Shown here: positions 12,512 through 24,384 of the stretch, one piece after another
Position numbering within the stretch: position 1 is the stretch's first letter
How the letters are laid out: every line of letters begins with the position of its first letter
Program-made: the position numbers and the translations under genes
Source of the DNA: Trochalopteron elliotii
Taxonomy: Eukaryota > Chordata > Aves > Passeriformes > Leiothrichidae
Assembly: GCA_024734555.1 (NCBI GenBank)
Contig: JANPWX010000162.1
Span: 849,008-913,007 of the forward strand
DNA: 64,000 bases
Reading direction: 5' to 3'
Notes under the pieces: generated by a model
Told to the model about the DNA's origin: nothing
The model's database searches: none
The model's input: the letters and a program-made list of their open reading frames with translations, nothing else

Positions 12512-12603
12512 GGTGCCGGTGCCGGTGACAGTGCCGGTGACAGCAGCGGTGGCGGTGACAGTGACTGTGACAGTGACAGTGCCGGTGACAGCGGCGGTGG
12601 CGG
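12512..12603. repeat. Short-period GGTGACAGTGCC-type repeat in the GNL2 5' UTR
   Basis: Directly upstream of the GNL2 ATG the sequence is built from six-base modules (GGTGCC, GGTGAC, AGTGCC, AGTGAC, AGCGGT) on the + strand. All periods are multiples of three. On the coding strand the frame stays open through the array and on to the gap at 12722, and would read as repeated Val-Thr/Gly-Thr dipeptides. Confidence 0.8.
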
Positions 12604-12722
12604 GACAGGCCCGGAGCGCTCGGGCCGGGCCGGGGACACGAGGGCGGCACTTCCGGCGCTTCGCTGTGTGACGCACTTCCGGGAGCCGCCGCACGGCGGC
12701 GCAGGCGCAGGCGGCAGCTCCG
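12604..12722 (-). promoter_or_regulatory. GNL2 CpG-island promoter with two ETS-type sites and an NRF1-like site
   Basis: CpG density is high from about 12170 up to the gap. CACTTCCGG occurs twice, at 12648-12656 and 12674-12682, and GCGCAGGCGC, close to the NRF1 consensus, lies at 12699-12708. Paired ETS and NRF1 motifs without a clear TATA box are typical of housekeeping and ribosome-biogenesis promoters. They lie about 140-200 bp upstream of the ATG. Binding is inferred from motif only, and the distal part is lost in the gap. Confidence 0.6.
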
Positions 12723-13215
12723 NNNNNNNNNNNNNNNNNNNNNNNNNNNNNNNNNNNNNNNNNNNNNNNNNNNNNNNNNNNNNNNNNNNNNNNNNNNNNN
12801 NNNNNNNNNNNNNNNNNNNNNNNNNNNNNNNNNNNNNNNNNNNNNNNNNNNNNNNNNNNNNNNNNNNNNNNNNNNNNNNNNNNNNNNNNNNNNNNNNNNN
12901 NNNNNNNNNNNNNNNNNNNNNNNNNNNNNNNNNNNNNNNNNNNNNNNNNNNNNNNNNNNNNNNNNNNNNNNNNNNNNNNNNNNNNNNNNNNNNNNNNNNN
13001 NNNNNNNNNNNNNNNNNNNNNNNNNNNNNNNNNNNNNNNNNNNNNNNNNNNNNNNNNNNNNNNNNNNNNNNNNNNNNNNNNNNNNNNNNNNNNNNNNNNN
13101 NNNNNNNNNNNNNNNNNNNNNNNNNNNNNNNNNNNNNNNNNNNNNNNNNNNNNNNNNNNNNNNNNNNNNNNNNNNNNNNNNNNNNNNNNNNNNNNNNNNN
13201 NNNNNNNNNNNNNNN
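12723..13215. other. Assembly gap (493 N) upstream of GNL2
   Basis: A run of N replaces the sequence just upstream of the GNL2 CpG island. Open frames drawn through it are meaningless. Confidence 1.
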
Positions 13216-16200
13216 AAACACAGCTCTGGCCCATCCTTCCTAAACACTTATTAGCAGCAGAGCATTCCCAGCCAGTGCAATGTCCTTCTGGTGCTGCTAA
13301 TGCTCCTTTAAACCCAGAACAATAACAGAGCTGCTGGGATTTTGTTCTTTTAATGATTTTCAGCATTTTGCTGTGAGGTGCAGAGTCCCTGCTGTACAAG
13401 GGAGCCACGATGAGTCAGGCCTTGGGACATGTTTTGTAAGACTGAGTCTGGAGTTGGAGGCTGTTTGGCTTAAGCCTACACGTTCTGGTTTTTCTCTTAA
13501 TAGAATTATCTGTGCCTTGGGCATTGAAAAAGTAGACATTGATGTGGGCATAAAAAAATCAGTTCCAAATTGTAGATAATTGTTTAAGCTATCAGACTCG
13601 AGGCTCATGCAGAAGAGTTTTCCTGGGACGAGTGTGTTTTCTATTAGAGCCGATATCAATCTGTCAGAAGAGCCTTTTGATTTTCAAAATTTTAGACTAA
13701 ATAGTTGAGTAATACTTTTGCTCTGCTCTCCCCAACTCTTTCTTCCTTTCCCTTAAGAAAACTCCCTCTTTATTGTTAGCAAGAGATCTTGGGGTGCAGC
13801 CAGAAAGTCGCTGTCTCTTTCTGTGAGAGAGCAGCCCCAGCCAGCTCTGGGCAGGAGGTTGAGGCAGGGAGAAAATGTCTTGGGGATGCCCTGGAGTTGG
13901 GTGAAGAATTCCCAGGCTGGAAGCATTGATGGGATGGCTCAGACCCTTTACCCAGCCATGCCCCACGTCCCTATTGGGATGGGCTGCCAGCCTGGATTTC
14001 CTGTCATAAGATCCTGCTGATAATGTGTGGGACCTGCATTCAAACTGGCACCTTCCTGTGGGGCTTTCCTCACTCTCACATATTCCCTGACCCAAATTCC
14101 ATCTCTGGGGGCAGCAGTTGGTGTTTAACTTGCAGCATCCCTGAGGCTGCAGCTGCCTATTGTGTATCTGATAACGTGTGAGTTATTTTGCTCCACTAAA
14201 CTGATGTTTTGTTGCTCTATGACTCACAGCTTTTCCTTTGCTATTGATTCATTCCCCCACTTCAATCTTTTAGCTTTTTCTCCTTCTGTTGCCATTGGCT
14301 GTGTCTGTGCCACAACCAACCAGGACAGCAGGGTCACAGATGGTTTTTGGTCGCCTCTGCTACGTGGCCTCAGCTCCTCAGCCCCACTGCCCTGACCAGG
14401 GCTGAAATGAAATAATTTTGAGTTTTATGTGGCCTCATCTTTGTCAAATCCCAGTGAATGTGGTTACGTGATGCCATCGGAATGACTCATTCCCATAATT
14501 ACATATGTTCTGAGGGGTTATTCCCATTGTATTATTAAAAACTAGTGATGTTGGATTTTTGGCAGGGACTGTCTTCCTGGTATGATCTACAGATTTTGTC
14601 AATTAAATGAAGGAAAAGTAGATTTCCAAGAGTTCAGAACAAGACTGGACTTGCACTTGGAGCCCTTTTTCAGTGTGGTATTGAGCTCCACTGTTTCATT
14701 AACAGGATAAAGCAACATCAGCCATCTCTCTCTATTGCAGCAGTTCCCTGCAGAGCACAAGGATGCAAGTGGATTTTGTAGCTCATCTTTAAAATCAAAG
14801 CAGAAGATATTGTAGGCAGTTTATCACCACAGCAGCTTTCCCAGCTCAGTTCCTCAGGCATGGCTTCTCAGGGGTACAGCTGGCAGGAGCAGGAGGTAGG
14901 ACTCCTTGGCAAAAGGCTCCAGGTGTGACAGCCCTTGAACAGGAAAAACAAAGTGATCCTGGATTGTTGCCTCGGATATGGAGTTCCCAAAAACGTGACT
15001 GAAAGCAACAGGGGAACTCGGGAGGGAGGAGAAAACTGAAGTCAAGAAAAAAGGCCAAAAGGTGTAGGAGGACTTTGAGAGCCCAGGCTGAGCTGTGGCA
15101 GTGGGCTCAGAGCCCTGGGCTTCACTCTGGGAACATCTGCCAGCACTGTGGATCCAGCATTCACCAGCACACTGGAAGCTAAATGTCCTTCATTTAATGC
15201 AGTTAAATGGGAATGATTTCCTGTGGTTTGATGTGAGCAGTCATGGAAAGTAACTTCTGCCCTACAGGCTGGGCTGCTCTGTGGCACAGGAGGCCCTGGC
15301 AGTGCCTCTAAACCAGCACTTTACCTCAGACTGTAAATAACAATATAGCACCTAGGTGGCTGCCTCTTTTTCCTGTGCTTCAAAAATCCTGGGAATTCCA
15401 GCAAGCAGCTCCATCCAAACTATGGTTTGGCATTCAGTTGGGTGTGATGTATTACCGTGTACATAAATGCCATCAGGGTGATTTATTTGTGGTGGCTGAT
15501 GAAATACACTGGTACTTCTGTAATTTTAATATAGATTTTTTTTAAATGTGATGCCTGTCATCTCTATGTGAAGTCTATTGACTTCATAAAATCTGCGTAT
15601 ATATATATCTGAATTATCCCTTTTAGTATTCTCAGACAATGTAATCCAAACAATAATTTTGGAGATAACCTGTTTCACTATGCTACTTTGTTTCCTTTAA
15701 TCAAAGCTAAGATTTCTCCTGAGTGAGAAATCATTTAAACAGAAACATGGGCTAAGGAGTATATACATTACCTCCACCTCCCTGGGGTGGAAAGCCAGTG
15801 AATTACTGTGTGAGGAGTGTGTGTGCACACAGTTCATTGACTGTAGATTATGAAAAATACAGATTTATATTACCCAGAGAGAGTTAAGAATGTGGTAGAA
15901 CCAACGTGTGTTTGGTGACATTCATCTGCTTTAGGTTCCAAATCTCAGAAAATAAGAGAGAAATTAAATAGTTCCAAACCCACGGCTGCAAGCTGTCCAT
16001 TATTCCTGGCCCTTTGTTCCCCCCATGGCATGGGATGTATTGCTCAAAAGCTGAGGAAAGGGACTAGAAACCATCCTGCAGATTCTGAGTGAATGGAATT
16101 CTGTCCAGCAAATAACACCAGGTTGCTCAGCAGGGAAAATGAAGCTGTTTCCTGTGCAGTGCAGTTCCTGACAAAGTGTCTCTCTGTCTGTCTGTCCATC

Positions 16201-16686
16201 CAGCAGTGGCTTCTCCAGTTCAGCATCCAACTGACCAAAGCCCAGGGTGGGAATAATGCAGGAGTCAGAGCAGTGACATTCTCATCCACGATCCAAGTGC
16301 TTCCTTTGGCTCTCAGATGTGGGCAGAAGGCTCTCAGGAGAGGCTCACTATGTCTGTGTACACTTTTGATTAATTGTGTTTGACTCCAGTTTTGGTGAAT
16401 AAACAAATGAAGCTGCTTCAGCAAACCCATTTATTGATTTATTTGTTTAAAGACATGTATTTTACAGTGATGCCATGGAGACAACATCACAAGAGGGTTA
16501 TTTAGTGCATGGAAAGAGAGCATTCACGTGTGTGTGAGTTGAGGTGACATCACCCAGCTAAGGACATCTCAGCTTGGACTGGGGAGCTCAGTGTGCAGTT
16601 CATGTTGGTTAAAAGGTAAAATATTCCTAAATTCATTACTGAACCAGCTTCCTGGGAGTGGGAATAAGCACACTTCTTGAGCTGAC

Positions 16687-16728
<42 letters not shown>

Positions 16729-19265
16729 TTGGATTTATTTTTTATATTTTTTCTCCTAATTGTTCTAAAACAATTTAATTTTAAAATCACCCCTACTGAA
16801 AAATCTTGGATATTCTTAATATGCATCTTAAACTTCCTGTTGCCTTTGTCCCTTTTTCTTCCCGTTTTGCTCTGAAAAAAAGGAAGAAAGTAGGGGAAAG
16901 GCTACAACAGAAAGAAGTTGGTCAGTTTTTCTAATAATCCCTAGAGTTCTCTAAAATAGGTTCTGTTGATTTATTACATGCAATTTAGTTTTGAAATAGT
17001 TGTGCTAATAGTGCCAGGATTTACTGTAGGGAATCAAGTCATTAGCAGAGCCTCAGTAGAAAACTTTCCTAATGCATTCTCCTTTCCTTAATCCTCACTG
17101 AGAACTCGGTGGGGATCAGTCACCAGGAGGGAGGCACAGGGAGTGACAGAGCTGAGCTTCACCAAGGGGTGACTGACTGCTGGGTGCTGCTGAAACTGGA
17201 AGGGAAAATGGTTCTGCTTACAAACAATGCCATGGCACAAACAAAATACTTCTCTCACAGGCTAGAAAATAGAGCAAGATTGGATCATTCAGCTGGGAAG
17301 CTTTCAGAAATCATATGAACATGATCCGTAAACAACTTCAAGGATGACTTTTAAGAACCTCTTTCTCCCCCTCCTTGGTATGCTGGTCGTTTATCATTGT
17401 GCTGAAATGGAATCCCCTTTCAAAGATGTAACAGCTTCTTGTTTACTTAAACACAAAGTGGACGATAGGCTGAAAGGTTTTTCTGCCAGCAGAGCAGTCA
17501 CAGAGAGCTTGGTACAGCTCTGGATCCAAAACAACTGTGCAGCCTCCACACCCTGCACCCAGCCAAGCCAGCCCTGGGGTGGCTGGGTGAAGGGATTTGG
17601 GGTGTCCTGGGCAGAGCTGAGTCCTCCGTGGGCACCACCATGAGCCACAGGACAGAACCAGGGCTGTGGGTGTGGGCAGGTGACCCCTCGGAGGAACAGG
17701 GAGCTCTCTCAAAGGTTACCCTGCACATCTGCTGGTTCACTCTGCCCTCCAAAAGCACAGGGCAGAGGGTGGTATGGAAGCAAGTACAGCAAAGATTGGA
17801 TTCACCAGGGTTGGTCTGGGGTGAGGTTTTCCCCTGCTCTCTGCCCTGCCAGGGGAGTTGGAGCTCCAGCAGCACGTCCCTGATCCACCCTGGGCACATC
17901 TCTGTGAGCCACGGCAGCATCCCTCGGGGCCAGAGAGCTTCTGCTGAACTCTGGAGAAATGAAATGCGTCTCTACACGTTTATACAGAGAAAGCACATTT
18001 TAAAATCGCAGGGCAGTGAGTGGTGAGACACCCTGTGACACTGCTGAAGGAAGAGCTCCCTGAGCAGAGCAGTGAACCCATGCATCCCACGCAGGGTTCA
18101 CCAGGTCTGTCTTGCACAGTCCTTGTCCCACTTCCTCTGCTCAGGTGTCAGCTCTGGCGGAGCAGGAGAATCCGGGAAATTCCAGCCACTGGGATGCAGA
18201 CGAGTAGTTTCTACCCGATTTAAAAATTTGTTTCTCTTCTGCAGGACCCGAGCTGTGCCTTCCCCCTCCCGACTGCCTCCCCCTCCTGCCACACGCCGGG
18301 GTGGTGGCCCGGCTGTCCCCAGCCCGGGATTGTCCCTCAGCTGTGACTGGCTGAGAGGAGTCACAACGTCTCAGCAGCCTGTGTGGTTTGCTGTAACCTC
18401 TCATTTTCTCAATCTGCTGCGTGTTAGGCGGATCCTTTCAGTGGGGAATTCCTCAGGGCTCAGCGGGGTGCAGCTGGGGTCCCTCAGGCAGGACAGCTGA
18501 TCTGTGGCTGCAGGGCAGCTGGCAGCATTTTCTGGGATTTTCTTAAAGCTTCGGTGAGTTTCCCTTCCACAAGTGAGTCTCTGTCCTGTGGGACACCAGC
18601 CTCCATAGGGGCCAAGGTATGAACCACACACTCAGGAAGCTGGTTGTCATTTTGGTTTTGGTTTGTTTTTTTTTTTTAAATTTGAAATAATTCTTTGAAG
18701 CAGATTCAGGGCAGATACCACTGACCTCTTACCACAAACTTTTAACATGTATTCGCAATGATAAAGTCATACAGCTTAAAACACAAAATAAGGGGTGAGG
18801 GAAGAAAAAAGAGGCCACTGCTGTGTGTGTCTGGGTCCCAGGTCAAGGAGAGTGGCCATGTGGGTTCAGTCTCATCCCCTGGCTGAGTGGGGCTGTGCTG
18901 GGGCCACGTGCTTGGGCTCCAGTTGAGGCCTTTGATCATGAAATCAATCCCATGTCTGGGTCCTTCACTGGCTTATGCTCCACCTCTCCTCCCTGCAGTG
19001 TCCCCACAGAGCCCTGGGGCTGTGGGCTTTGCCTCCGTGTGTGCTCCCACTCCTCAGCAGCATTCTTCCACAGTCCTGGGCGGGATGGGGGGTGTGTGCA
19101 GCCTCCTTAAGTATTTTGTGTGTGGCCTCTGTCAGCCCGTGGGTCAGTCTGGAGTATATGTCTGTCTCTGGACACGTGTACATGGTGTAGCAGTGCTCTG
19201 TTCAATAAAGCTTTCATATACATAGCAGCAACGGAGTCTTGCCCTCAGGTGACACACAGGGCCAG
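13216..19265. other. Intergenic region between GNL2 and RSPO1; holds the RSPO1 3' UTR
   Basis: Six kilobases of moderate GC without a recognisable coding exon. The RSPO1 3' UTR must begin at 19265 and run leftward, but I saw no canonical minus-strand AATAAA down to about 17000. The nearest TTTATT motifs on the + strand are near 16973, 16734 and 16434, so its end is unresolved. Simple repeats: a short TA run near 15599, an A-rich tract at 16688, and T-rich DNA near 18667. A + strand AATAAA at about 19204 belongs to no gene I can see. Confidence 0.6.
16688..16728. repeat. A-rich simple repeat, A(27) then AAAAG units
   Basis: An uninterrupted A run is followed by three GAAAA units. It could be the tail of a retrotransposed sequence, but no parent element was recognised upstream. 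Confidence 0.9.
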
Positions 19266-22200
19266 CTACTGGGCAGGGCTGGCGGGCGTGGCGGCCACCG
19301 TGGCCCCTCTCTGTTTGTTCTTCCTCTTCTTGGTGCCAGACTTCATGTCTTTGGTGTCTTTCCGATTTCTGTTCCCGTTATCTTGCTTTCCTTGCTCTTC
19401 CTTTCTCTTCCTTTTCCCTGCAGTGAAGCAAAGGGGCAGCGTGAGGTGGAGCGAGGTGTGGGGGAACAGATCAGCCCTGTGCATCTGCCCTGCCCTGCTG
19501 GTTAATTACTGTGCATTTAGTGACTGCTCAGAACCCTTTCCTGCCAACCCAGCTGCAATCCCTGTCCATTCTGTAACGAGATAACCAAACCACCACCCAT
19601 CCTGAAGGTGCTAATTCCTGGGAAAAACACACCTAAGAGTTCTGGTAGAGGAGACAATTCCCATCACAGCAGCACACAGGCATGCACCCTTGGCTGCTCT
19701 GTGGCCAGGGAAGAAACTAAAATAGCTGAAACCTGTGGTACACATGGCAAGCTGTGCCAAGGATCATCCCCCTGGGGGCTGTGCCCCTTCCACCTGCAAC
19801 TCTTCCAAGTGCCACCACATCTGCACTTCAGAGGAGTCAGGACATGCACAGCACATTTGTGACACTGGACAACTGGCTGACTCCTTGTGCCTGACCTCTA
19901 CAGGGTGTGGGGAGGGATGGTGAGACCCCCCACTGGTGCCTCAAGTTTGAGCTTTCATGTTTTTCAGGTTCTATTCTGCCCAGGGGTGCAGTTCTGAGCC
20001 TCACATTCAGTGTCACTCAGCTCTCTTCATAGAGTAGGGAGAAAAAAAAATCCTTTTCCTGCTGAAAACCAAGGACAGCTGTTACAAGTTTTCAGGCCCA
20101 AAAGCACAAACAAGGGTGGCTGAAGGGAGGAACAAGAAGGATGGGACTTCATAACTGAAGCTGTAATTGGACAATGAAACCCAGATATGCAAATAGACCA
20201 AAACTTACAAAAGTGTGAGACCTTGTGACCATTTGTCCATTTTGTCACCATTTTGGGTCCACCTTGGGTGCAGCCCTGGCCAGGCTCTTGTCCTGCCCAA
20301 GGAATATCCTTAAAGGCCTTTCAATAAATATCTACTTTATTCTCTTAGCACTGTCCAGTCTCTGTTCCAGCTCAGCCTTCCCAAGGCATCACCACCCCTG
20401 CTCACCTTCGGGGCACTGGCTCTTCTGCACCGTGCACCGCCGCACCTCTGTGGTCGCAGGACACAGAGACACGTCCCCAGAGGGAGCCTGCAGAATCCTC
20501 CGTGTCCGGTCTTCATTGCCCTTCTTGAAGCCACAGAGCTTCCTTTTCTTGGAGCAGGGCCCCCATGGCCCCCACTCGCTCATTTCACATTGTGCTGCCA
20601 GATAACAAGAGAGCCCAGCTGTAACTCACATTCCTGGGTCGCTGTGGGAACCCAGCTAGCTGGGATGGGTAACAGCTCAGCCCAGGCAGCTCATGCAGAA
20701 ACCATAAACCTGAGACCACAGGAGGCAGGATATGGAAATTAGGGTGCTTATGGCATCATTCCAAAATAGGTCATGTCTCTGGTTCTGGTTCTCCATTGGT
20801 TCAGGACCTCTGACATATAAAGTCATGTCCCTGTCCCCCACTCTGGATTGGACCCCTGCCCCCAGATAATCTTATATATTTTTAAATTAGCCATGCCCCC
20901 AGGTCTTTGGATGCTGTCTCTTGGACCATGCAGTCCCTGTGTTTGTTATTTTACCACCATTTAAGTTTATTTTTCGGGCACTCCATCATTCCCACCCCTC
21001 TATTTTCACCACACTGCCCCAGCTGGACCGGACCTGGAGTCACCGTGAGCCAGACTGTGTTGAGTTGCCAGCTCAGGCCATCCCAGAGCCCAGCACTGCA
21101 TCCCTCCCCCACCTTAGGCTGCAAGGGGGTCTGTGTTTCCCCAGCAGGTCCCTGAGTCCCCAAGCACCCCCTTCCTTGCCACACCACACCAGCTCTGGGT
21201 CACAGTTCACAAACACCAGGGGCTGCTCCCATCCAGGCTGGTTCCTAGAGGGCTCTGCCCCAGGAAGGGCTGTGCTGTCACCCCCTCAGCACCATGAAGG
21301 GTTCAGATCATCCTCTAGACCCCCCTGCAGCACTATCCACCACCAGACATGCCGAGTTCAGGGCTGCTTACCAGGACTGCTGCACTCCATGGTGCCGTTG
21401 GCAGCAGTGTAGCCTTCGGGGCATGTGACGTAACATCTCCCTTTGTGCAAATACAAACCTTCCTTACATTTTGTGCAAAAGTTTCGACTGAAACAGGACT
21501 CACAGTTCTCAATTTTGCATTCTGGGGAAAAAAAACAAAAAAACAAAAAAACAAACCAAACAAATACCAAAGCCATCATGTAGTCCAATGTGAACAAAAG
21601 ACTCAAGAAGCTCCACACTGTCAATCAGGGCCCAGTCCTGGCTCCCAGGGGTCTTGCAGCAGCCAGAGCATGTCTCTGAACATCCTGCCAGGTCTGGCTG
21701 TGCCACTCAGAAGGGAGTTTTCTTTACACCATTCCCTGTGCTGTAGCTCTCACAGCCAGCCAGCAGCAGCCACTGCCAGGACAGAATCAGGCAGGATTGG
21801 AAAGTTTTGGGATGGTTTTCAGGTGACCATCAGTCAGCCAAAGGGGACAGTGTAAAGGATACAGTCCCAGCTCCAGCTGCAGCTGCAGGACAGGCTGCAT
21901 GGAAAGGGATCTAGATGGAAACCTGGCTGTGAGGGTGCTGTGCATGGACCTGCCAGGGGAGTGATGGCCTGTTTCCACGTCCAGCTCTTTCTGGTGCTCA
22001 GGCTACAACAAGCAAGCCAAGGATTTCACTCAGAGCTTCCTGAGTCTGGTGAGCAGTAGAGCAGGAAAAGATGCACTAAATGCCTGAAAGGATCTCCCTC
22101 CTCCCAAAGGCTGCCAGTCTGGCAACCCACATAACAAAACTGCCCAGAGGTCCTGCAAGATCCCACATTCACAGCGTGCCTGTGCGGTGCTGAGCTCTTT

Positions 22201-24188
22201 TCAGGCTCAGCCCTGCCTTACCCCTTCCATACAGCCACAGCACCTCCTGCACCTGAGCAGAGGCACATGCTGCCCTGCAGAACACTGCTACCTGCCCGTG
22301 CCCTGTCCCTCCCAGCCCCACACTCACTGATGCACTTGTTCATGTCCGTGTTGCGAAGGCCAAAGTATCCCAGTGGACAAGAGGGCAGGCAAATCCCAAT
22401 CTGTCGGATATCGTTCCGCTCCAGAAGGATGAAGAGTTTGGGGGAACACCTCAGGCACCCATTGAACTCAGAGCACAGGTCACAACCTCTGGCACAGCCC
22501 TGACTCAGCTCGGTGCTGACTGGAAGAGCAGGAGAGAGGCAGTGGTTAGTGCCGAGCTCTGGTGACCCCAAACCACTGGCACCACTGGCAGGAAGGGCAG
22601 GAACTGGGACAGAACAAGGGCCAGGGTCCTGCAGCACTGACACACTGACAGCACTGACACCATGGCCCTGTCCCTGATGGCCACAGGAGCCAGAGCTCTG
22701 CCCAGCACAGGCAAAAAGGTCACAACAGTGGCTCTGCTGAGGAGCAGGACCCAGAAGCCCCAGCATTGTCCACTCCAGCCCACTGCCTCCCAGCCCTGCT
22801 GCCCATATGGGGCAGACACCAACCATGGGCATGTGCCCAGGGGTCCAGCACCTCCTGCCGCCTCCCTGCTTGGAGCTGGAGGTGTCACCAAGCCAAGGAC
22901 CAGTGGGGACCAGAGTGCATGGCCCTGGAGTGAAATTGTTCCACTAATTCCATCCATGCTGTGTCCCAGGCTGGATCTCACTCTGACCCTGACTATGTTA
23001 AATTTTCTCTGGCAGTCGGGAGGTGTCACTGCCCCCAAAATAGAGATGTGTTCTCAGCTCCTACATTGAGTCCAAGAAAAATACTCAATCCCATGTCTTG
23101 AGAGTTTTCTGCTTTTCATTATCGTATAAAATGCTGCTTGTTTTGAAACCAATCGCATTCTTTGCAGACTAGAATGCAGGTTATTTTTATTAGTTTATTA
23201 TGCAAGCCACGTCCTTGTTTATAGAAAAGCTGTGTATTTAAAAGATGTATTCTTTTAAATACCATGTTTACTACACTTCAAAAGCAAGAGCAGAGCAGCG
23301 CAGTGCTCACGTATCAGGACGTGACAGAGGTGAGAGAGCTCCTCTGTCCCCCTGCAGTGACCCAAGAGCCTGGCAGCCCCTTCTGCCTGCCCCTGCCCCT
23401 GCCCCAGCCCCATCTCCAGGCCTATGGGTGTGGGGCTGCTTCAGCCTTGGGAAGAGAAGAGAGGGGAGTCCTCAGCCCCCAGCTTCCAGGACGGTTCACT
23501 GGTCTGGACTGGGACCTCCTTGGCACTGTGAGCCCTGGCCCCTCTACACAGAGACCCCCAGGGATCCAGCCCCATCCCTCCTGCAGCGCTGGGCCCTGGT
23601 GCCAAGCTCTGCATCCATGGCAGAGGTATAAACTGGGTCCTTGCTGGAAATTGCTCTTTATAGCATTAGCCATGATGTCAGCTTTTCCTTGTTCTCCCAG
23701 GGCTCAGCGCTCCCAGTTTCAATATAAAATCAATTTTATATAACTCAATTTAAACCAGTTTTAATGTAAAACAGCTCCAACATGAGCTTGCATAAAGGAG
23801 GGCAAATGCCTTTGGCTGCTCTTGTGCCAGTTCTGCCTGGCTGCCCTGCACGAGCCCCACCAGGGACCCTCAGGGCCGGAGGCACAACTGACCCCCTGTG
23901 ACCTCAGGGGACACTGCAGCTCGGAGCTGTGGCAGGTCAGGGGACACGGGGAGTGGGACTGGGGAATCTCTGCAGGCTCTTGGGGCTCCACAGGCCTTGC
24001 CCAAGTGTTCCCTGTCTTGTAAACACATTCACACCAGCACGACCTTCACGGCACCACGAGAGGAAGTAAGAGAAGAAAAGCATTTCATACATACTTCGTC
24101 TTTGCCTCTTGCCCTTCACCACTTTGCTGCTGCCTGTTAGATCCATCGAGCTTAGAAAAACCACCACCACAAGCAGTCCAAGCTGCAT
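19266..24188 (-). CDS. RSPO1: RSPO1, R-spondin 1, complete coding region, 5 coding exons
   Basis: Coding exons in transcript order: 24095-24188, 22328-22519, 21372-21521, 20406-20594, 19266-19417. They join in frame to 777 nt, 258 residues (human 263). Signal peptide residues 1 to about 20, then a KGKRQRR basic site. Furin-like repeat 1 (about 38-93) and repeat 2 (about 94-143) are Cys-rich, with a TSP1 repeat at about 147-206 and a Lys/Arg-rich tail from about 207. Numbering is collinear with human. The ZNRF3/RNF43-contact residues R66 and Q71, the LGR-contact residues F106 and F110, the glycosylation site N137 and the C-mannosylation tryptophans W153 and W156 are all present. In the family the secreted protein binds LGR4-6 and ZNRF3/RNF43, stabilising Frizzled and strengthening Wnt/beta-catenin signalling; in vertebrates it acts in ovary differentiation. 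The tail ends SPAQ after a shorter basic stretch than in human. Each exon is one domain, all introns phase 1. Confidence 0.97.
19934..20391 (+). mobile_element. Apparently complete solo LTR of an endogenous retrovirus in RSPO1 intron 4
   Basis: About 458 bp bounded by TGG...TCA, with CCAC on both sides (19930-19933 and 20392-20395), a possible 4-bp target duplication. A poly(A) signal AATAAA lies at 20323-20328, followed by the T-rich CTTTATTCTCTTAGCACTG and CTGTCCAGTCTCTGTTCCAG region expected of R/U5. The 3' half matches the fragment at 10935-11151. It is antisense to RSPO1 and ends 14 bp from the coding exon at 20406. No gag, pol or env remains. The flanks are C-rich, so the 4-bp match could be chance. 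Confidence 0.7.
20690..21060 (+). mobile_element. Possible second LTR-like retroelement fragment in RSPO1 intron 3
   Basis: The block has an LTR-promoter look: ATTGGTTC (CCAAT-type), then CATATAAAG near 20815, then GGATTGGACCCCTGCCCC and TTATATATTTTTAAATTAG. The phrasing is reminiscent of passerine ERV LTRs. Ends and target duplication could not be defined, so it may be ordinary intron. Confidence 0.3.
21522..21575. repeat. CAAAA-type simple repeat forming an RSPO1 acceptor tract
   Basis: On the + strand this is a run of A(7-8)C units. On the minus strand it is a long T-rich tract ending CCCCAG at the acceptor of the exon at 21372-21521. It therefore serves as an unusually long polypyrimidine tract. 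Confidence 0.75.
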
Positions 24189-24384
24189 AGTAACTTTCCA
24201 GCGCTGCAGCCCCTCCGTCGTGGGGTGGTTGGGGGAGTGTGCTCCACAGCTGGGCTCTCTGCTGCCACTAAATCCTCTTGGGTGGGATCAGAGCTGAGAG
24301 TCTGTGCACAGAGCCACGTCTGGGACCATATCCACAAACTACAGCAGCACCAGCCAGCTTAGGTAGCAGGTAACATGGCTCTAC

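Noticed and set aside
12168..13408. Frames of 190-360 codons containing X
   Set aside because: They run through the 493-N gap; only the last part, GNL2 exon 1 and its 5' UTR, is real sequence.
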